This document shows, in pieces, positions 38,530-48,958 of a stretch of 64,000 nucleotides of DNA. The translations under genes and the position numbers were made by a program. The DNA comes from Photorhabdus khanii NC19. GTDB taxonomy: Bacteria; Pseudomonadota; Gammaproteobacteria; Enterobacterales; Enterobacteriaceae. The first letter of the stretch is position 1, and each line of letters starts with the position of its first letter. The notes below the pieces were generated by a model that worked only from the letters and a program-made list of their open reading frames with translations, made no database searches and had not been told where the DNA came from. Location of the stretch: the NCBI RefSeq assembly GCF_000517265.1, contig NZ_AYSJ01000011.1, positions 159,413 through 223,412 on the forward strand, written 5' to 3'.

Positions 38530-39819
38530 TTATTTTATCCCGGTTTCCACCAGGAAAATTTGCATATAACCATCGACTGCACGCATAAAGGCAATATGAT
38601 GACTATCCGGTGAAATCACAACCGCATCCGCAGAAGGCGCTTTCTCTGTACGCTTTGTCAAACGCCGCATTTGGCTATTTCGCACATCACACAGCATCAC
38701 ACTGTTATCACAAATAAAAGCAACATACTGACCGCTCCGATCCCAACTAAAAGCAGATTGAATACCACAATGATTCTGCGTTATTTGACGGGGCTCGCCA
38801 CCATTTGGCGATATTGTCCACAATTGCACAATGCCATTATCATCTTTCATCAGAAAAGCAATCTGTTCACCATCCGGTGAAACACGCAGCCAGTGACGCG
38901 GATTATTCACCACCCCCGGGCAACGTTTGTGGCTAGTAAATGTCAGACGACGCTGCATTACACCCGCAGGCGGCGCGGGTAACGTTGTTTCCGTGCCTTC
39001 CAACGGTTTTTCCCCGGCTATTGCATAATCAACATCCCGTTCAGGCAGATCAACGACATAGACTTCCGGTACTTTCTCCCCTGTTGCAGAAAGGGTATCG
39101 CCAATAAATGCCAACGCCCAGCGCTGCCGGTTGCCATCAGCTCTACGATATCCGGCCCAACCTATCCAACACTCTTCATAGGCGCGGTTAATCTCATCAC
39201 TACCCGGTTCCGGCTGAGGCGTTGTACTACTGACGACAACGGAGAAATAACTACCATCATATTCACGGGGATGATGTTTAGGTGACTCAACCGACTTGAG
39301 GGGCACAGACACGGCGATATTGCGCAAATCAAGTGCCGGATCAAGCTCATACATAACATGGTCATTATAAGTAAAACTCAGACGGCTACCATCTGGGCTG
39401 AACACATGAACGTGACTGCCTCCGCGCAACGCTCCCGGGGTATAAGGGGCAGTAATATCCATTGCATCCAGCGTAACCGCTTTTCCCGGAGAATCCTCAC
39501 TGACAATTACGCCCCGACGGTGATGAAAGTCATAGTGCCATTGCTCATCTGGGAATTCTGGCCCATGAATAAACGCATATCGGACAGGTTCTGTTGGGCT
39601 GACTGTCACTACGCCAACATGAGCGCCCTCCTTTGCCTGATAGATAATGTCTGTTTTTCCACTCTGTACATGAATTTTTTCTATCGTTAAACCAGTAAAA
39701 GAAGCACCATGAGGACGCACATCATAAACTAACCACTGACTGTCTGGTGTCCAGACATTAATATTAGTAAGCTGGTAGCTACGGTTATCTAACGTGATTT
39801 GCCGTTCCTGAAAGGCCAT
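38530..39819 (-). CDS. yidR: YidR-like beta-propeller protein (DUF3748)
   Basis: A 429-residue protein of the DUF3748 family with TolB/PD40-type WD-like repeats. Repeat segments include HVHVFSPDGSRLSFTYNDHV (near 145), WLRVSPDGEQIAFLMKDDNG (near 310) and VVISPDSHHIAFMRAVDGYM near the end. No signal peptide is evident, so a cytoplasmic place is likely. It is convergent with the yidQ-like gene, as expected from the E. coli neighbourhood. Its biochemical role is unknown. Confidence 0.88.
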   Translation of the reverse strand: MAFQERQITLDNRSYQLTNINVWTPDSQWLVYDVRPHGASFTGLTIEKIHVQSGKTDIIYQAKEGAHVGVVTVSPTEPVRYAFIHGPEFPDEQWHYDFHHRRGVIVSEDSPGKAVTLDAMDITAPYTPGALRGGSHVHVFSPDGSRLSFTYNDHVMYELDPALDLRNIAVSVPLKSVESPKHHPREYDGSYFSVVVSSTTPQPEPGSDEINRAYEECWIGWAGYRRADGNRQRWALAFIGDTLSATGEKVPEVYVVDLPERDVDYAIAGEKPLEGTETTLPAPPAGVMQRRLTFTSHKRCPGVVNNPRHWLRVSPDGEQIAFLMKDDNGIVQLWTISPNGGEPRQITQNHCGIQSAFSWDRSGQYVAFICDNSVMLCDVRNSQMRRLTKRTEKAPSADAVVISPDSHHIAFMRAVDGYMQIFLVETGIK

Positions 39820-39952
39820 TTTATTATCCTTGCATCAGGTTTTTTCGGATAAATAATATTAATCCGAAATGGATGGAACTAAAAAATTTCAGTCGAGACT
39901 TTACCACTTCGACATTACTCTTACTTTTTTATGCTACGTACATTTCATTTCT

Positions 39953-42552
<2,600 letters not shown>

Positions 42553-42777
42553 TCATGCTTCCAGAACCTCAACTACCTGCTCTGTACCACTCATAAAACT
42601 AACCAGTTCCCTACGGCCACCTGGGTATTCCTTAATAACCATTCCTGCTGGAGTGTCAAACTCTGCATAATAAATTGGTTCACCCGCATTGAGGTGAGCA
42701 CGCGCCTCTGAACCATCGTCATTTGCCAGTTGAGCATCAAAGATAGCCATAAAAGTGCGCTCTTGCGCCGGTGACAT
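42553..42777 (-). CDS. Small hypothetical protein opposite an XRE antitoxin-like gene
   Basis: A 74-residue acidic soluble protein (from the Met at 42,777; the frame is open 7 codons further, to 42,798). It reads MSPAQERTFMAIFDAQLAND and ends ELVSFMSGTEQVVEVLEA. I do not recognise a domain. Its 5' end overlaps the start region of the oppositely transcribed HTH gene. Small proteins of this kind occur widely in enterobacterial accessory regions, but I cannot assign a function. Confidence 0.55.
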   Translation of the reverse strand: MSPAQERTFMAIFDAQLANDDGSEARAHLNAGEPIYYAEFDTPAGMVIKEYPGGRRELVSFMSGTEQVVEVLEA

Positions 42778-43043
42778 TTCATCTAAAATCCAAAGCATTA
42801 GCTAACTCAGATGTAAAAGCTGAGTATGATGCGCTAGAGCCAAAATTCGAGCTAATTAATACTCTATTACGAATACGGCACGCTGCTGGTTTAACGCAAA
42901 ATCAAGTTGCACAGCGTATGGGAACGAAAGAAGCGAATATCTCCAGGCTTGAAAAAGGAAATGGAAGCCCAACACTTAAAACACTATTGAACTACGCCAA
43001 AGCGTGTAATTGTGAACTGCGTTTTAGCTTCAAAACAACTTAA
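42771..43043 (+). CDS. HigA-like XRE antitoxin
   Basis: Helix-turn-helix protein of the XRE family, 90 residues. The core LTQNQVAQRMGTKEANISRL (near residue 41-60) and LNYAKACNCELRFSF are typical of HigA-type antitoxins whose N-terminus reads DVKAEYDALEPKFELIN. The drawn start is a GTG at 42,771 and lies inside the opposite-strand gene; the true start may be further in. A toxin gene would be expected just upstream on the same strand, but that space is occupied by the divergent hypothetical gene, so it is an orphan antitoxin. Confidence 0.75.
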   Translation: MTFHLKSKALANSDVKAEYDALEPKFELINTLLRIRHAAGLTQNQVAQRMGTKEANISRLEKGNGSPTLKTLLNYAKACNCELRFSFKTT

Positions 43044-43645
43044 TCCAAACAGTTAATCAATCTATTAAGTATTGTTTTGTTATTGTAAACCATTAACCAA
43101 TGGCTGAAACAAAGATAATAACTCAGCCTGTCATGTATTAATTTAAAATACCAACTTACCCGCCCTCGGTTATCACCAAAATCGACTTTCAAATAAAGAT
43201 TAAAAAAACAACAATTTAACCAAGCAGCTTGGGAAATAAATATTAAAAACCACATAGAACGGGTATTACGACAAAAACTTAACAACGCCTTATTTCCTGC
43301 CTTCCCATTAATTATTACTAAATTAAGTTATTCGTTCACATAGTAATAGTCATAAAGATGTACATCCTCCCTAAATTCTGTAGCTCAAGTCTCATAATTT
43401 CAACCCTTACCACTTATAGATAAAAAAATAATCTGAAATCAACTACCAAAAAATTAATTTAGCATTAATCTGAAGTTATCAGCCGATAACTATTTCCTAT
43501 TATCTTTTTTTAAAAATAATTGCTAATCTTATTTATGTCTTCGTAGCAATAGAAATTCAGCTTAACCCGCAAGGGATAGATTTTATGGCATAGGTTCCCT
43601 GTAGGTAAAGGTAAATCCGATATAACCGTAAGTTAGGAGAGTAAT
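43044..43645. other. Array spacer with the leader of an RCC1-type gene
   Basis: About 600 AT-rich bases. Parts recur upstream of later members of the array: the segment around 43,320-43,420 resembles 45,150-45,240, and the last about 85 bases (from AACCCGCAAGGGATAG at 43,565 to the GGAGAG ribosome site) resemble the leaders before 45,463 and 48,959. No gene-length frame is present. Confidence 0.6.
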
Positions 43646-43699
43646 ATGAATCAAGACGATTTCTCCTCAAACATGAGTTCCAGCAATACTCTTACATGA
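43646..43699 (+). pseudogene. N-terminal remnant of an RCC1-like gene
   Basis: With an intact leader and GGAGAG ribosome site, a frame starts MNQDDFSSNMSSSNTLT and stops after 17 codons. It matches the start of the full RCC1-like protein at 48,959 (MNQNDHLSSNMATGDRF). The rest of the gene is missing and the next array member's leader begins directly after. Confidence 0.75.
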
Positions 43700-43709
43700 A
43701 CGAAACCGT

Positions 43710-43815
43710 GTAATAACAACCTGCACGGGTGACCCGATGCAGAGAATAATCATCTGAAAAAGGAGGGCCCTTAAAAGGCCAATACAATCTGGCCGGGACA
43801 GGGTTATCACAAAGA
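43710..43815 (+). promoter_or_regulatory. Conserved structured leader of adhesin-like gene 1
   Basis: This leader is shared, with variations, by the adhesin-like genes at 46,236 and 47,668, and its last half by the fimbrial adhesin at 58,449. It contains hairpin 1 (TGCACGGGT / ACCCGATGCA) and hairpin 2, GGCC (43,777-43,780) pairing with GGCC (43,791-43,794). At hairpin 2 the other copy has GGTC and GACC, a compensatory change. An RNA-level regulatory role is inferred. Confidence 0.55.
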
Positions 43816-44487
43816 ATGAAAATTTTTAATATGGCAACCGGGGAGCTATCCCCATCAGAGTATTATTATACTCTTGCTACACCCCCTTGGAACGCAGTGT
43901 GGGCAGTCAAAGCTCTCGGGAATCCGGTGATAAATGGGAAAGACAACAGGGGTAAGCCAATTCGTTACCCAGAATTCCGTACCAGTACCTTATTCAATGT
44001 CTTTCCGCCAGTACTAGATTATAATTTTCCAGAGCTGATAGGAGGCGATATGACGCTGGAACAAGGCAGGTTCTGGATAAATGCACAAAACAGCATCTTC
44101 AAGGTCCCACATGTGGTCACAGGTAAGTATATCTGTCAGATGATTGCCAAACGTAAAGATGGACGTCCAGGGAAAGCCACAGCAATCCTCAAGATGGATG
44201 CTAACGTTGTAAATTATATATTCTACAGGTTCAAGGGAGACAAAAACGTTATGGAATCTAGCGTGAACGACCTGATTTACTCAGCAAACTGCCGAGGGAC
44301 CGGATTTTCATGGGAGCGTAAACCCGAAGAGAAATTTGAGTGGGAAAGTAAGTGGGAAAACGCGGTACCGTCAATTAAAATGCAAGACACTAACGATTGG
44401 ATTTATGATGTTGCTTTCTGGACGCCACCATACAACAATCCAAATGGTCAGTTTAAAGACCCAGCCATCCTGAGACCTAATAGCTAA
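43816..44487 (+). CDS. Adhesin-N-domain-like protein 1, no signal peptide
   Basis: A 223-residue protein homologous to the proteins at 46,236 and 47,668 and to the N-terminal half of the fimbrial adhesin at 57,097. Shared landmarks are WAVKALGNPVINGKDN, FKVPHVVTGKYICQMIAKRK, FKGDKNVMESSVNDLIYSAN and GTGFSWERKPEEKFEWESKW. Compared with protein 2 it has lost the segment carrying the signal peptide (the leader TGELSPSEY runs straight into LATPPWNAVWAV), so it should stay in the cytoplasm or be inactive. It also ends earlier: the remaining codons of the protein-2 C-terminus lie after its stop (about 44,488-44,550). No pilin domain is present. Function unknown; decay is likely. Confidence 0.7.
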   Translation: MKIFNMATGELSPSEYYYTLATPPWNAVWAVKALGNPVINGKDNRGKPIRYPEFRTSTLFNVFPPVLDYNFPELIGGDMTLEQGRFWINAQNSIFKVPHVVTGKYICQMIAKRKDGRPGKATAILKMDANVVNYIFYRFKGDKNVMESSVNDLIYSANCRGTGFSWERKPEEKFEWESKWENAVPSIKMQDTNDWIYDVAFWTPPYNNPNGQFKDPAILRPNS

Positions 44488-44578
44488 CCTGGAGAAGCCA
44501 GATCCCTGTAATAACCCAGATAACCTATCCGGAATGAGAAGGCAGGTAGCAGCAATAAATAAAAATCTTTAACAGAAC

Positions 44579-44600
44579 AACCGGGGAGTTATCCCCGGTT
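44579..44600. repeat. Perfect hairpin AACCGGGGA/TCCCCGGTT after adhesin-like gene 1
   Basis: A perfect 9-bp stem with a GTTA loop. It belongs to a copy of the early coding region of the adhesin-like genes in which the ATG has become ATA, so it is a leader remnant of another tandem unit. The same hairpin occurs at 47,146 and 48,438. A terminator role is possible but there is no T run. Confidence 0.65.
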
Positions 44601-44833
44601 GAGCACTCAATGAATACGGATAAATATACTGAGCTATCATTTACCCTGTTTCTTATTAATATGAAATATATTAAAATAGATAATCCGTTTCCGTAACGGT
44701 CAGTTTTTACATAAATCATTTAAATATCACTATTCGGAAATTAATTCCTCCTGACTTGCCTCATTCACACTTATCCATATTATCGACTTACTTATTCATG
44801 CCACTCTTACAATATTTTTATTTCAATTGCTAT
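44601..44833. other. Array spacer, unit 1 to unit 2
   Basis: AT-rich spacer similar to those after the adhesin-like genes at 47,168 onward and, partly, 48,620 onward (shared phrases such as CGGTCAGTTTTTAC and TTAATTCCTCC). It contains no gene. The repetition shows that the array grew by duplication of units that included spacers. Confidence 0.55.
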
Positions 44834-44887
44834 ATATTGCAAAATGGTGGTGTGATCACCTTGGGAAATAATGCTGATTGTCAATCA
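44834..44887 (+). pseudogene. Internal remnant of an RCC1-like gene, cut by an IS
   Basis: The frame ILQNGGVITLGNNADCQS matches the first repeat of the RCC1-like protein at 48,959 (LLQNGRVITWGKNSDDNQ). It ends exactly where insertion-sequence end DNA (GACTGCTCCCCGCCG) begins. Confidence 0.7.
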
Positions 44888-44888
44888 G

Positions 44889-45110
44889 TGACTGCTCCCC
44901 GCCGTAAAAAACGGTGAGGCTTCTCACTTCTCAGGCCGCCACCGTCTTTATGACGGATTTAGCTGGCCTCCATGGGCAGAAACGACGAGTCCCGCCGCTG
45001 CGGCTTTGTATTCCAGTTTCATGAGGAAGCTATTCCAGCCCGCATCCCCGATAACGCGGGCAAGCTGGTGATCCTTCATTATATTAGCCGATTTCAGCGT
45101 CTCATTAATT
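44889..45110 (-). mobile_element. IS605-type element remnant with TnpB fragment (copy A)
   Basis: From 44,889 the sequence matches the IS end seen again at 51,704. On the minus strand a TnpB fragment reads ETLKSANIMKDHQLARVIGD, then AGWNSFLMKLEYKAAAAG and VVSAHGG. The zinc-finger segment between them is deleted and the end is frameshifted. It is inserted in an RCC1-like gene remnant. Confidence 0.75.
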
Positions 45111-45462
45111 TGAAATATTAGCTTACCTGCCCTCTGTTATTACCAAATTAAGTTACTCGTTCACGTAATAATAGTCATAAAGATGTATATCCCCGCTAAA
45201 TTCCTCTGCCTAAATCTCATTATTACCACTCTTGTGATCTATCTGTAGAAAATAATCTAAAAACCACTACCAACAATCAGGTGTAGCATTAACCTAAGGT
45301 TATCAGCCGATAACTTTTTTCTATTAGATTTTTACTTAAATAATGTCTAATATTATTCATGTCAGTAGAAATTCAGTTTAACCCGCAAGGGATAGGTTTT
45401 ATGGCATAGGTTCCCCTGTGGGTAAAAGGTAAATCCAATATAACCTTAATTAGGAGAGCAAT
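45111..45462. other. Array spacer with the leader of an RCC1-type remnant
   Basis: AT-rich sequence repeating parts of 43,130-43,645, including AATAGTCATAAAGATGTA and the leader AACCCGCAAGGGATAGGTTT, ending in a GGAGAG ribosome site. No gene is present. Confidence 0.6.
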
Positions 45463-45588
45463 ATGAAGGATATTGTCTGCCTAAACTCAACAAGTTTTGC
45501 TTTCACAGCCCTACGAGCAGACCGTAGTGTAGTCGCTTGGGGAGGCAGAAATGACGAGGATACTAAAGCATACGGTGAATACGATTAA
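45463..45588 (+). pseudogene. RCC1-like gene reduced to its C-terminal repeat
   Basis: A complete 41-codon frame with an intact leader starts MKDIVCLNSTSFAFTALRAD and ends VVAWGGRNDEDTKAYGEYD. It equals the final repeat and C-terminal tail of the RCC1-like proteins at 48,959 and 50,376 (GGGDTKAHGEYD). Internal deletion between repeats would remove everything else. It could still be translated, but one repeat cannot form a propeller. Confidence 0.7.
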
Positions 45589-45859
45589 TTGCCCTATTAA
45601 GTATTTTTTAGTATGAACCACTAAAAATATACTAAAGACTGACACAACAGTAGATTTAGCAGCACATCGCTATTCTACACGCTACCCTCTGAGTTTTTGG
45701 GATACAAATACCCAAGGTTACATTGGCCGAGATAGTTTTCCATTCCGGCCTCAACTCAATAAACAATAGTCATATTGAATTATCCCATGTGTATCAGCCA
45801 GCAATTGCTAATAAATCTAGCGGCGATAGTAATAGCAGAAAATGGTAGGCAAATATACC
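45589..45859. other. Spacer left of the ERIC element
   Basis: About 270 bases of mixed AT-rich sequence without a gene. I recognise nothing in it. Confidence 0.35.
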
Positions 45860-45986
45860 TATACCCTATGGATTTCAAGATGCATCGCGGCGGCAAGGGA
45901 GCGAATCCCCGGGAGCATAGATAACTATGTGACCGGGGTGAGTGAGTGCAGCCAACAAAGAGGCAACTTGAAAGATGACGGGTATA
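45860..45986. repeat. ERIC element
   Basis: A 127-base imperfect palindrome running from TATACCC to GGGTATA. Its core (GCGAATCCCCGGGAGCATAG...ATGTGACCGGGGTGAGTGA) matches the enterobacterial repetitive intergenic consensus (AATCCCCAGGAGCTTACATA...GTGACTGGGGT). ERIC elements are non-coding and common between genes in Photorhabdus and Xenorhabdus. Confidence 0.88.
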
Positions 45987-46138
45987 AAGGCTCGGAAAGC
46001 AACATAAGGTAATGCGGACAGTCAGTGCAAAGTGGTATTTGACTTGGGTTTCCTCCGATAAACAGGAGGTGAATAAGAGCCGGAGTCCAGAGGCTAATTG
46101 AACAAAACCTGTCATTAAGACAGATAACGTGTAGTAAC
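45987..46138. other. Spacer between ERIC and the leader of adhesin-like gene 2
   Basis: About 150 bases with no recognisable gene or site. Its last part (ACGTGTAGTAACGACC) parallels the sequence before the other two structured leaders. Confidence 0.35.
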
Positions 46139-46235
46139 GACCTGCACGGGTACCCGATGCAGAAAATAATAACCGGAAAAAGGGGAATCTCTGAAAGGTC
46201 GATGTCATTTGACCGGGACGGGATTACAGCAATAA
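46139..46235 (+). promoter_or_regulatory. Conserved structured leader of adhesin-like gene 2
   Basis: This leader is homologous to those before 43,816 and 47,668. Hairpin 1 is TGCACGGGT/ACCCGATGCA. Hairpin 2 pairs GGTC (46,197-46,200) with GACC (46,211-46,214) across a 10-base loop, the same position and loop length as GGCC/GGCC in the first copy. Confidence 0.55.
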
Positions 46236-47129
46236 ATGAAAATTTCTCACGTAACAACTGGGGAGCTATCCCCATCTGAATATCCCATGAATGCGGGTAA
46301 CACATTCATCAACAGAATGAAGCAGGATATTGGCCGGATAACGGCACATTACCGCCAGTGGCCGGTATGGATGATGTGCGTGTCTGTAGGGGCGCTCTTT
46401 TCCACCTCGGTATTTGCCGCTGCTACACCCAATTGGAACCCAAGTTGGGCAATCAAAGCTCTCGGGAATCCGGTGATAAATGGGAAAGACAACAACGGTA
46501 AGCCAATTCGTTACCCAGAAGTGGGTACCAGTACCTTATTGAATGTCTTTCCGACAGTAATAGATCATAATTTTCCAAAACCGATAGGAAAAGAGATGAT
46601 GCTAAAAGACGGCATGTTCTGGGTTAGAGCACAATACAGACTCTTCAAGGTGCCACATGTGGTTACAGGTAAGTATACCTGTAAGATGGTTGCCAAACGT
46701 AAAGATAGATCTCCAGGGAAAGCCACAGTGACCCTCTATACGGATGCTATCGTTGTCAATCCAGACATCTACTGGTTCAAGGGAGACAAAAATGTTATGG
46801 AATCTAACGTGAACGACCTGACTTACACAGTAAACTGCCTAGGGACCGGATTTTCATGGGAGCGTAAACCCGAAGAGAAATTTGAATTGGAAAGTAAGTG
46901 GGAAAACGGGGTACCCTCAATTGAAATGCAAGACACCTGCAATTGGATTCATAATGTTGCTTTCTGGACACCACCAGACAACAATCCGAATAATAGGTTT
47001 AAAGACCCAGCCATCCAGAGATCTACTAGTACGGATAGTACGGGCAGTGCTAACCTAGCGAAGCCAGATCCCTGTGATAACCCAGATAATCTATCCGGGG
47101 TGAGAAGGGCAGATAGCCGCAATAAATAA
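46236..47129 (+). CDS. Secreted adhesin-N-domain-like protein 2
   Basis: A 297-residue protein, the most complete of the three island paralogues. The in-frame leader MKISHVTTGELSPSEYP is followed by Met18 (MNAGNTFINRMKQ) and a long-n-region signal peptide (VWMMCVSVGALFSTSVFA) cleaved before AATPNWNPSW. The mature part shares WAIKALGNPVINGKDNNGKP, FKVPHVVTGKYTCKMVAKRK and GTGFSWERKPEEKFELESKW with the N-terminal part of the fimbrial adhesin at 57,097-58,449 but has no donor-strand pilin domain; it ends in a Ser/Asp-rich tail. It is therefore probably a soluble exported binding domain. Which ATG is used is uncertain; a hairpin GGGGA/TCCCC lies between the two. The ligand is unknown. Confidence 0.75.
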   Translation: MKISHVTTGELSPSEYPMNAGNTFINRMKQDIGRITAHYRQWPVWMMCVSVGALFSTSVFAAATPNWNPSWAIKALGNPVINGKDNNGKPIRYPEVGTSTLLNVFPTVIDHNFPKPIGKEMMLKDGMFWVRAQYRLFKVPHVVTGKYTCKMVAKRKDRSPGKATVTLYTDAIVVNPDIYWFKGDKNVMESNVNDLTYTVNCLGTGFSWERKPEEKFELESKWENGVPSIEMQDTCNWIHNVAFWTPPDNNPNNRFKDPAIQRSTSTDSTGSANLAKPDPCDNPDNLSGVRRADSRNK

Positions 47130-47145
47130 AAATCGTTAATAGAAC

Positions 47146-47167
47146 AACCGGGGAGTCATCCCCGGTT
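47146..47167. repeat. Perfect hairpin AACCGGGGA/TCCCCGGTT after adhesin-like gene 2
   Basis: The same 9-bp stem as at 44,579, with loop GTCA, again inside a leader remnant whose ATG reads ATA. The loop changes while the stem stays perfect. Confidence 0.65.
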
Positions 47168-47570
47168 GAGCACTCGAAGTACATTGGAAATAGATAACCC
47201 GTTTCCATTAACGGTCAGTTTTTACGTAAACCATTTAAATATTACCATTCGAACATTAATTCCTCCAGACCTGCCTCATTCACGCTTAACCCTATTATTT
47301 ATTTACTCGTTCGCGTTACTCTTTCAATACTTTCATTCGTATGACATCTCAATGTATGTGATATTTTCTTTACCGGAATACATCCGCCAGATTATCAACC
47401 AATCACTTTTTTCTACTATCTTTCTATGCAAATAACAGGTAATGTTATTCAGTGACAATATAAATCCGGCTTAACTCACAAGAGTAGGTTTTACCTTATC
47501 GATAGAAATACCGCCAGTAAAAACTGACGGCAGTAAGAGCTAAAATCCAATGAGGTAACGTGTAATGACA
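47168..47570. other. Array spacer, unit 2 to unit 3
   Basis: AT-rich spacer similar to 44,601-44,833 on its left and to 48,660-48,900 on its right (ACTCTTTCAATACTTTCATTC occurs in both spacers with small differences). Near 47,471 it carries a weakened copy of the RCC1 leader (CGGCTTAACTCACAAG), but the RCC1 gene itself is missing. No gene-length frame is convincing. Confidence 0.5.
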
Positions 47571-47667
47571 GCTTGCACGGGTACCCGGATACAGAAAATA
47601 ATAATCGGAAAAAGGAGAATCTCTGAAAGGTCGATATAATTTAACCGGGAGGGGATTACAGCAATAA
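47571..47667 (+). promoter_or_regulatory. Conserved structured leader of adhesin-like gene 3
   Basis: Third copy of the leader. Hairpin 1 is slightly altered (TGCACGGGTACCCGGATACA). Hairpin 2 has GGTC (47,629-47,632) against AACC (47,643-47,646), keeping three of four pairs. Confidence 0.5.
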
Positions 47668-48354
47668 ATGAAAACTTCTAAAGAATATTTTATTAAGTAT
47701 ACACAACCTAGTCAACCTCAAATCACGAGTAATCCTCAAATCATAGACTGGGTTCCAGAGAAAGCCATTTTAGCTCTCGGAAACCCGAAGATATATGGGA
47801 AAGAGAATAACGATAAATTGGTTCGTTATCCGGAAAGTGGGACGAGTACCTTAGTCTTTCCTAAAGGTGATCCACATTTCGATTTTCCAGGGACACGTTT
47901 ACCTGATACCGCAGTGTTAAAAGATATGATGTTCTGGATTAAAGCGAAAAACCGAATCTTCATTGTTCCACATGTTGTTACAGGAAAGTACACTTGTGAG
48001 ATAATAGCCTCCCGCAAAGATGGCCTGCCAGGAGAGGCCACCATAACACTTTATACGGATGCAATCGTTGAAAATAATGAGTCCCAATGGTTCAAAGGGG
48101 ACAGTAACGTAATGGAGTCTAAGCTACTCGATCTGTGTTACGAAGTATCTTGCGAAGGAACGGGTTTTTCATGGCAGCGAAAACCTGAAGAGCAAGTTCA
48201 ATTCGAAAATAACTGGGAAAATGGGGTGCCGTTAATTATAATGCAAGACAGCCAAGATATCCAAAATGTGATCTATAGCCTTGTGCTCTGGTCTGCACCC
48301 GTTGATTTAAATCCCAATTTTAAAGATCCTGCCATCCTTTTACCCAATGAATAA
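47668..48354 (+). CDS. Adhesin-N-domain-like protein 3, no signal peptide
   Basis: A 228-residue divergent paralogue. Conserved landmarks are AILALGNPKIYGKEN, FIVPHVVTGKYTCEIIASRK, FKGDSNVMESKLLDLCYEVS and GTGFSWQRKPEEQVQFENNW. The N-terminus (MKTSKEYFIKYTQPSQPQIT) differs from the leader-plus-signal-peptide of protein 2 and is not hydrophobic, so export by Sec is not expected. It ends FKDPAILLPNE, like protein 1 (FKDPAILRPNS). Its frame is intact and it has its own structured leader. Function unknown; a cytoplasmic decoy or a decayed adhesin are both possible. Confidence 0.7.
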   Translation: MKTSKEYFIKYTQPSQPQITSNPQIIDWVPEKAILALGNPKIYGKENNDKLVRYPESGTSTLVFPKGDPHFDFPGTRLPDTAVLKDMMFWIKAKNRIFIVPHVVTGKYTCEIIASRKDGLPGEATITLYTDAIVENNESQWFKGDSNVMESKLLDLCYEVSCEGTGFSWQRKPEEQVQFENNWENGVPLIIMQDSQDIQNVIYSLVLWSAPVDLNPNFKDPAILLPNE

Positions 48355-48417
48355 AATAATAACCATCAGAAACTAAGAGTAAAGGTCATTTATCTGGGAT
48401 GAAGTGATAGCAACACA

Positions 48418-48522
48418 ATGAAAATCTTTAACCCGACAACCGGGGAACAATCCCCGGTTGAATATCCAATGAATACGGATAATATACTGAGTTATCATTC
48501 ACCTTGTTTTTTATCAATCTGA
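48418..48522 (+). pseudogene. Leader and N-terminus remnant of a fourth adhesin-like gene
   Basis: An ATG begins a 34-codon frame MKIFNPTTGEQSPVEYPMNT that then diverges and stops. It matches the in-frame leader of proteins 1 and 2. A perfect hairpin AACCGGGGA/TCCCCGGTT (48,438-48,459) lies inside it. The signal peptide and mature domain are missing. Confidence 0.7.
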
Positions 48523-48958
48523 AATATCACAATATTCAACTCCAGTTATTATACTGATTTTCCAATAAAAATTAAAAAAGCGATAACTTCTCACTTCAAA
48601 TGAGAAGTAAATAACCAATTACTGGAACTGTTAATATTTACACTAACCATTTAATATCATTACGTCGCGTTTAACTCTTCTGAGTCACATCATTCACGTT
48701 CAATCATATTATCCGTTTACCTTTTCATGTTATTCTTTCAATACTTTCATTCGTATAACACCTCAATTTATGTGATATTTTCTTTACTGGAATACATCCA
48801 CAAAATTATAAACTGATCGTGTTTTTCTATTATCTTTTTATTCAAATAACAGGTAATGTTACCCAGTAGCAATATAAATCTAGCTTAACTCGCGATAAAC
48901 CGATTTTATCTTATAGGTAAAAGCAAACCCAATATCAACCTTATTTAGGAGAGCCAAT
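48523..48958. other. Array spacer and leader before RCC1-like gene A
   Basis: AT-rich spacer with similarity to 47,190-47,470, ending in the RCC1-type leader (CTTAACTCGCGATAAACC near 48,883) and the ribosome site AGGAGAGCC before the ATG at 48,959. No gene is present. Confidence 0.5.

Noticed and set aside
44579-44600. The perfect hairpin as a simple terminator of the adhesin-like gene
   Set aside because: There is no T run after either side, and the flanking bases match the early coding region of a sister gene, so a leader remnant explains it better.
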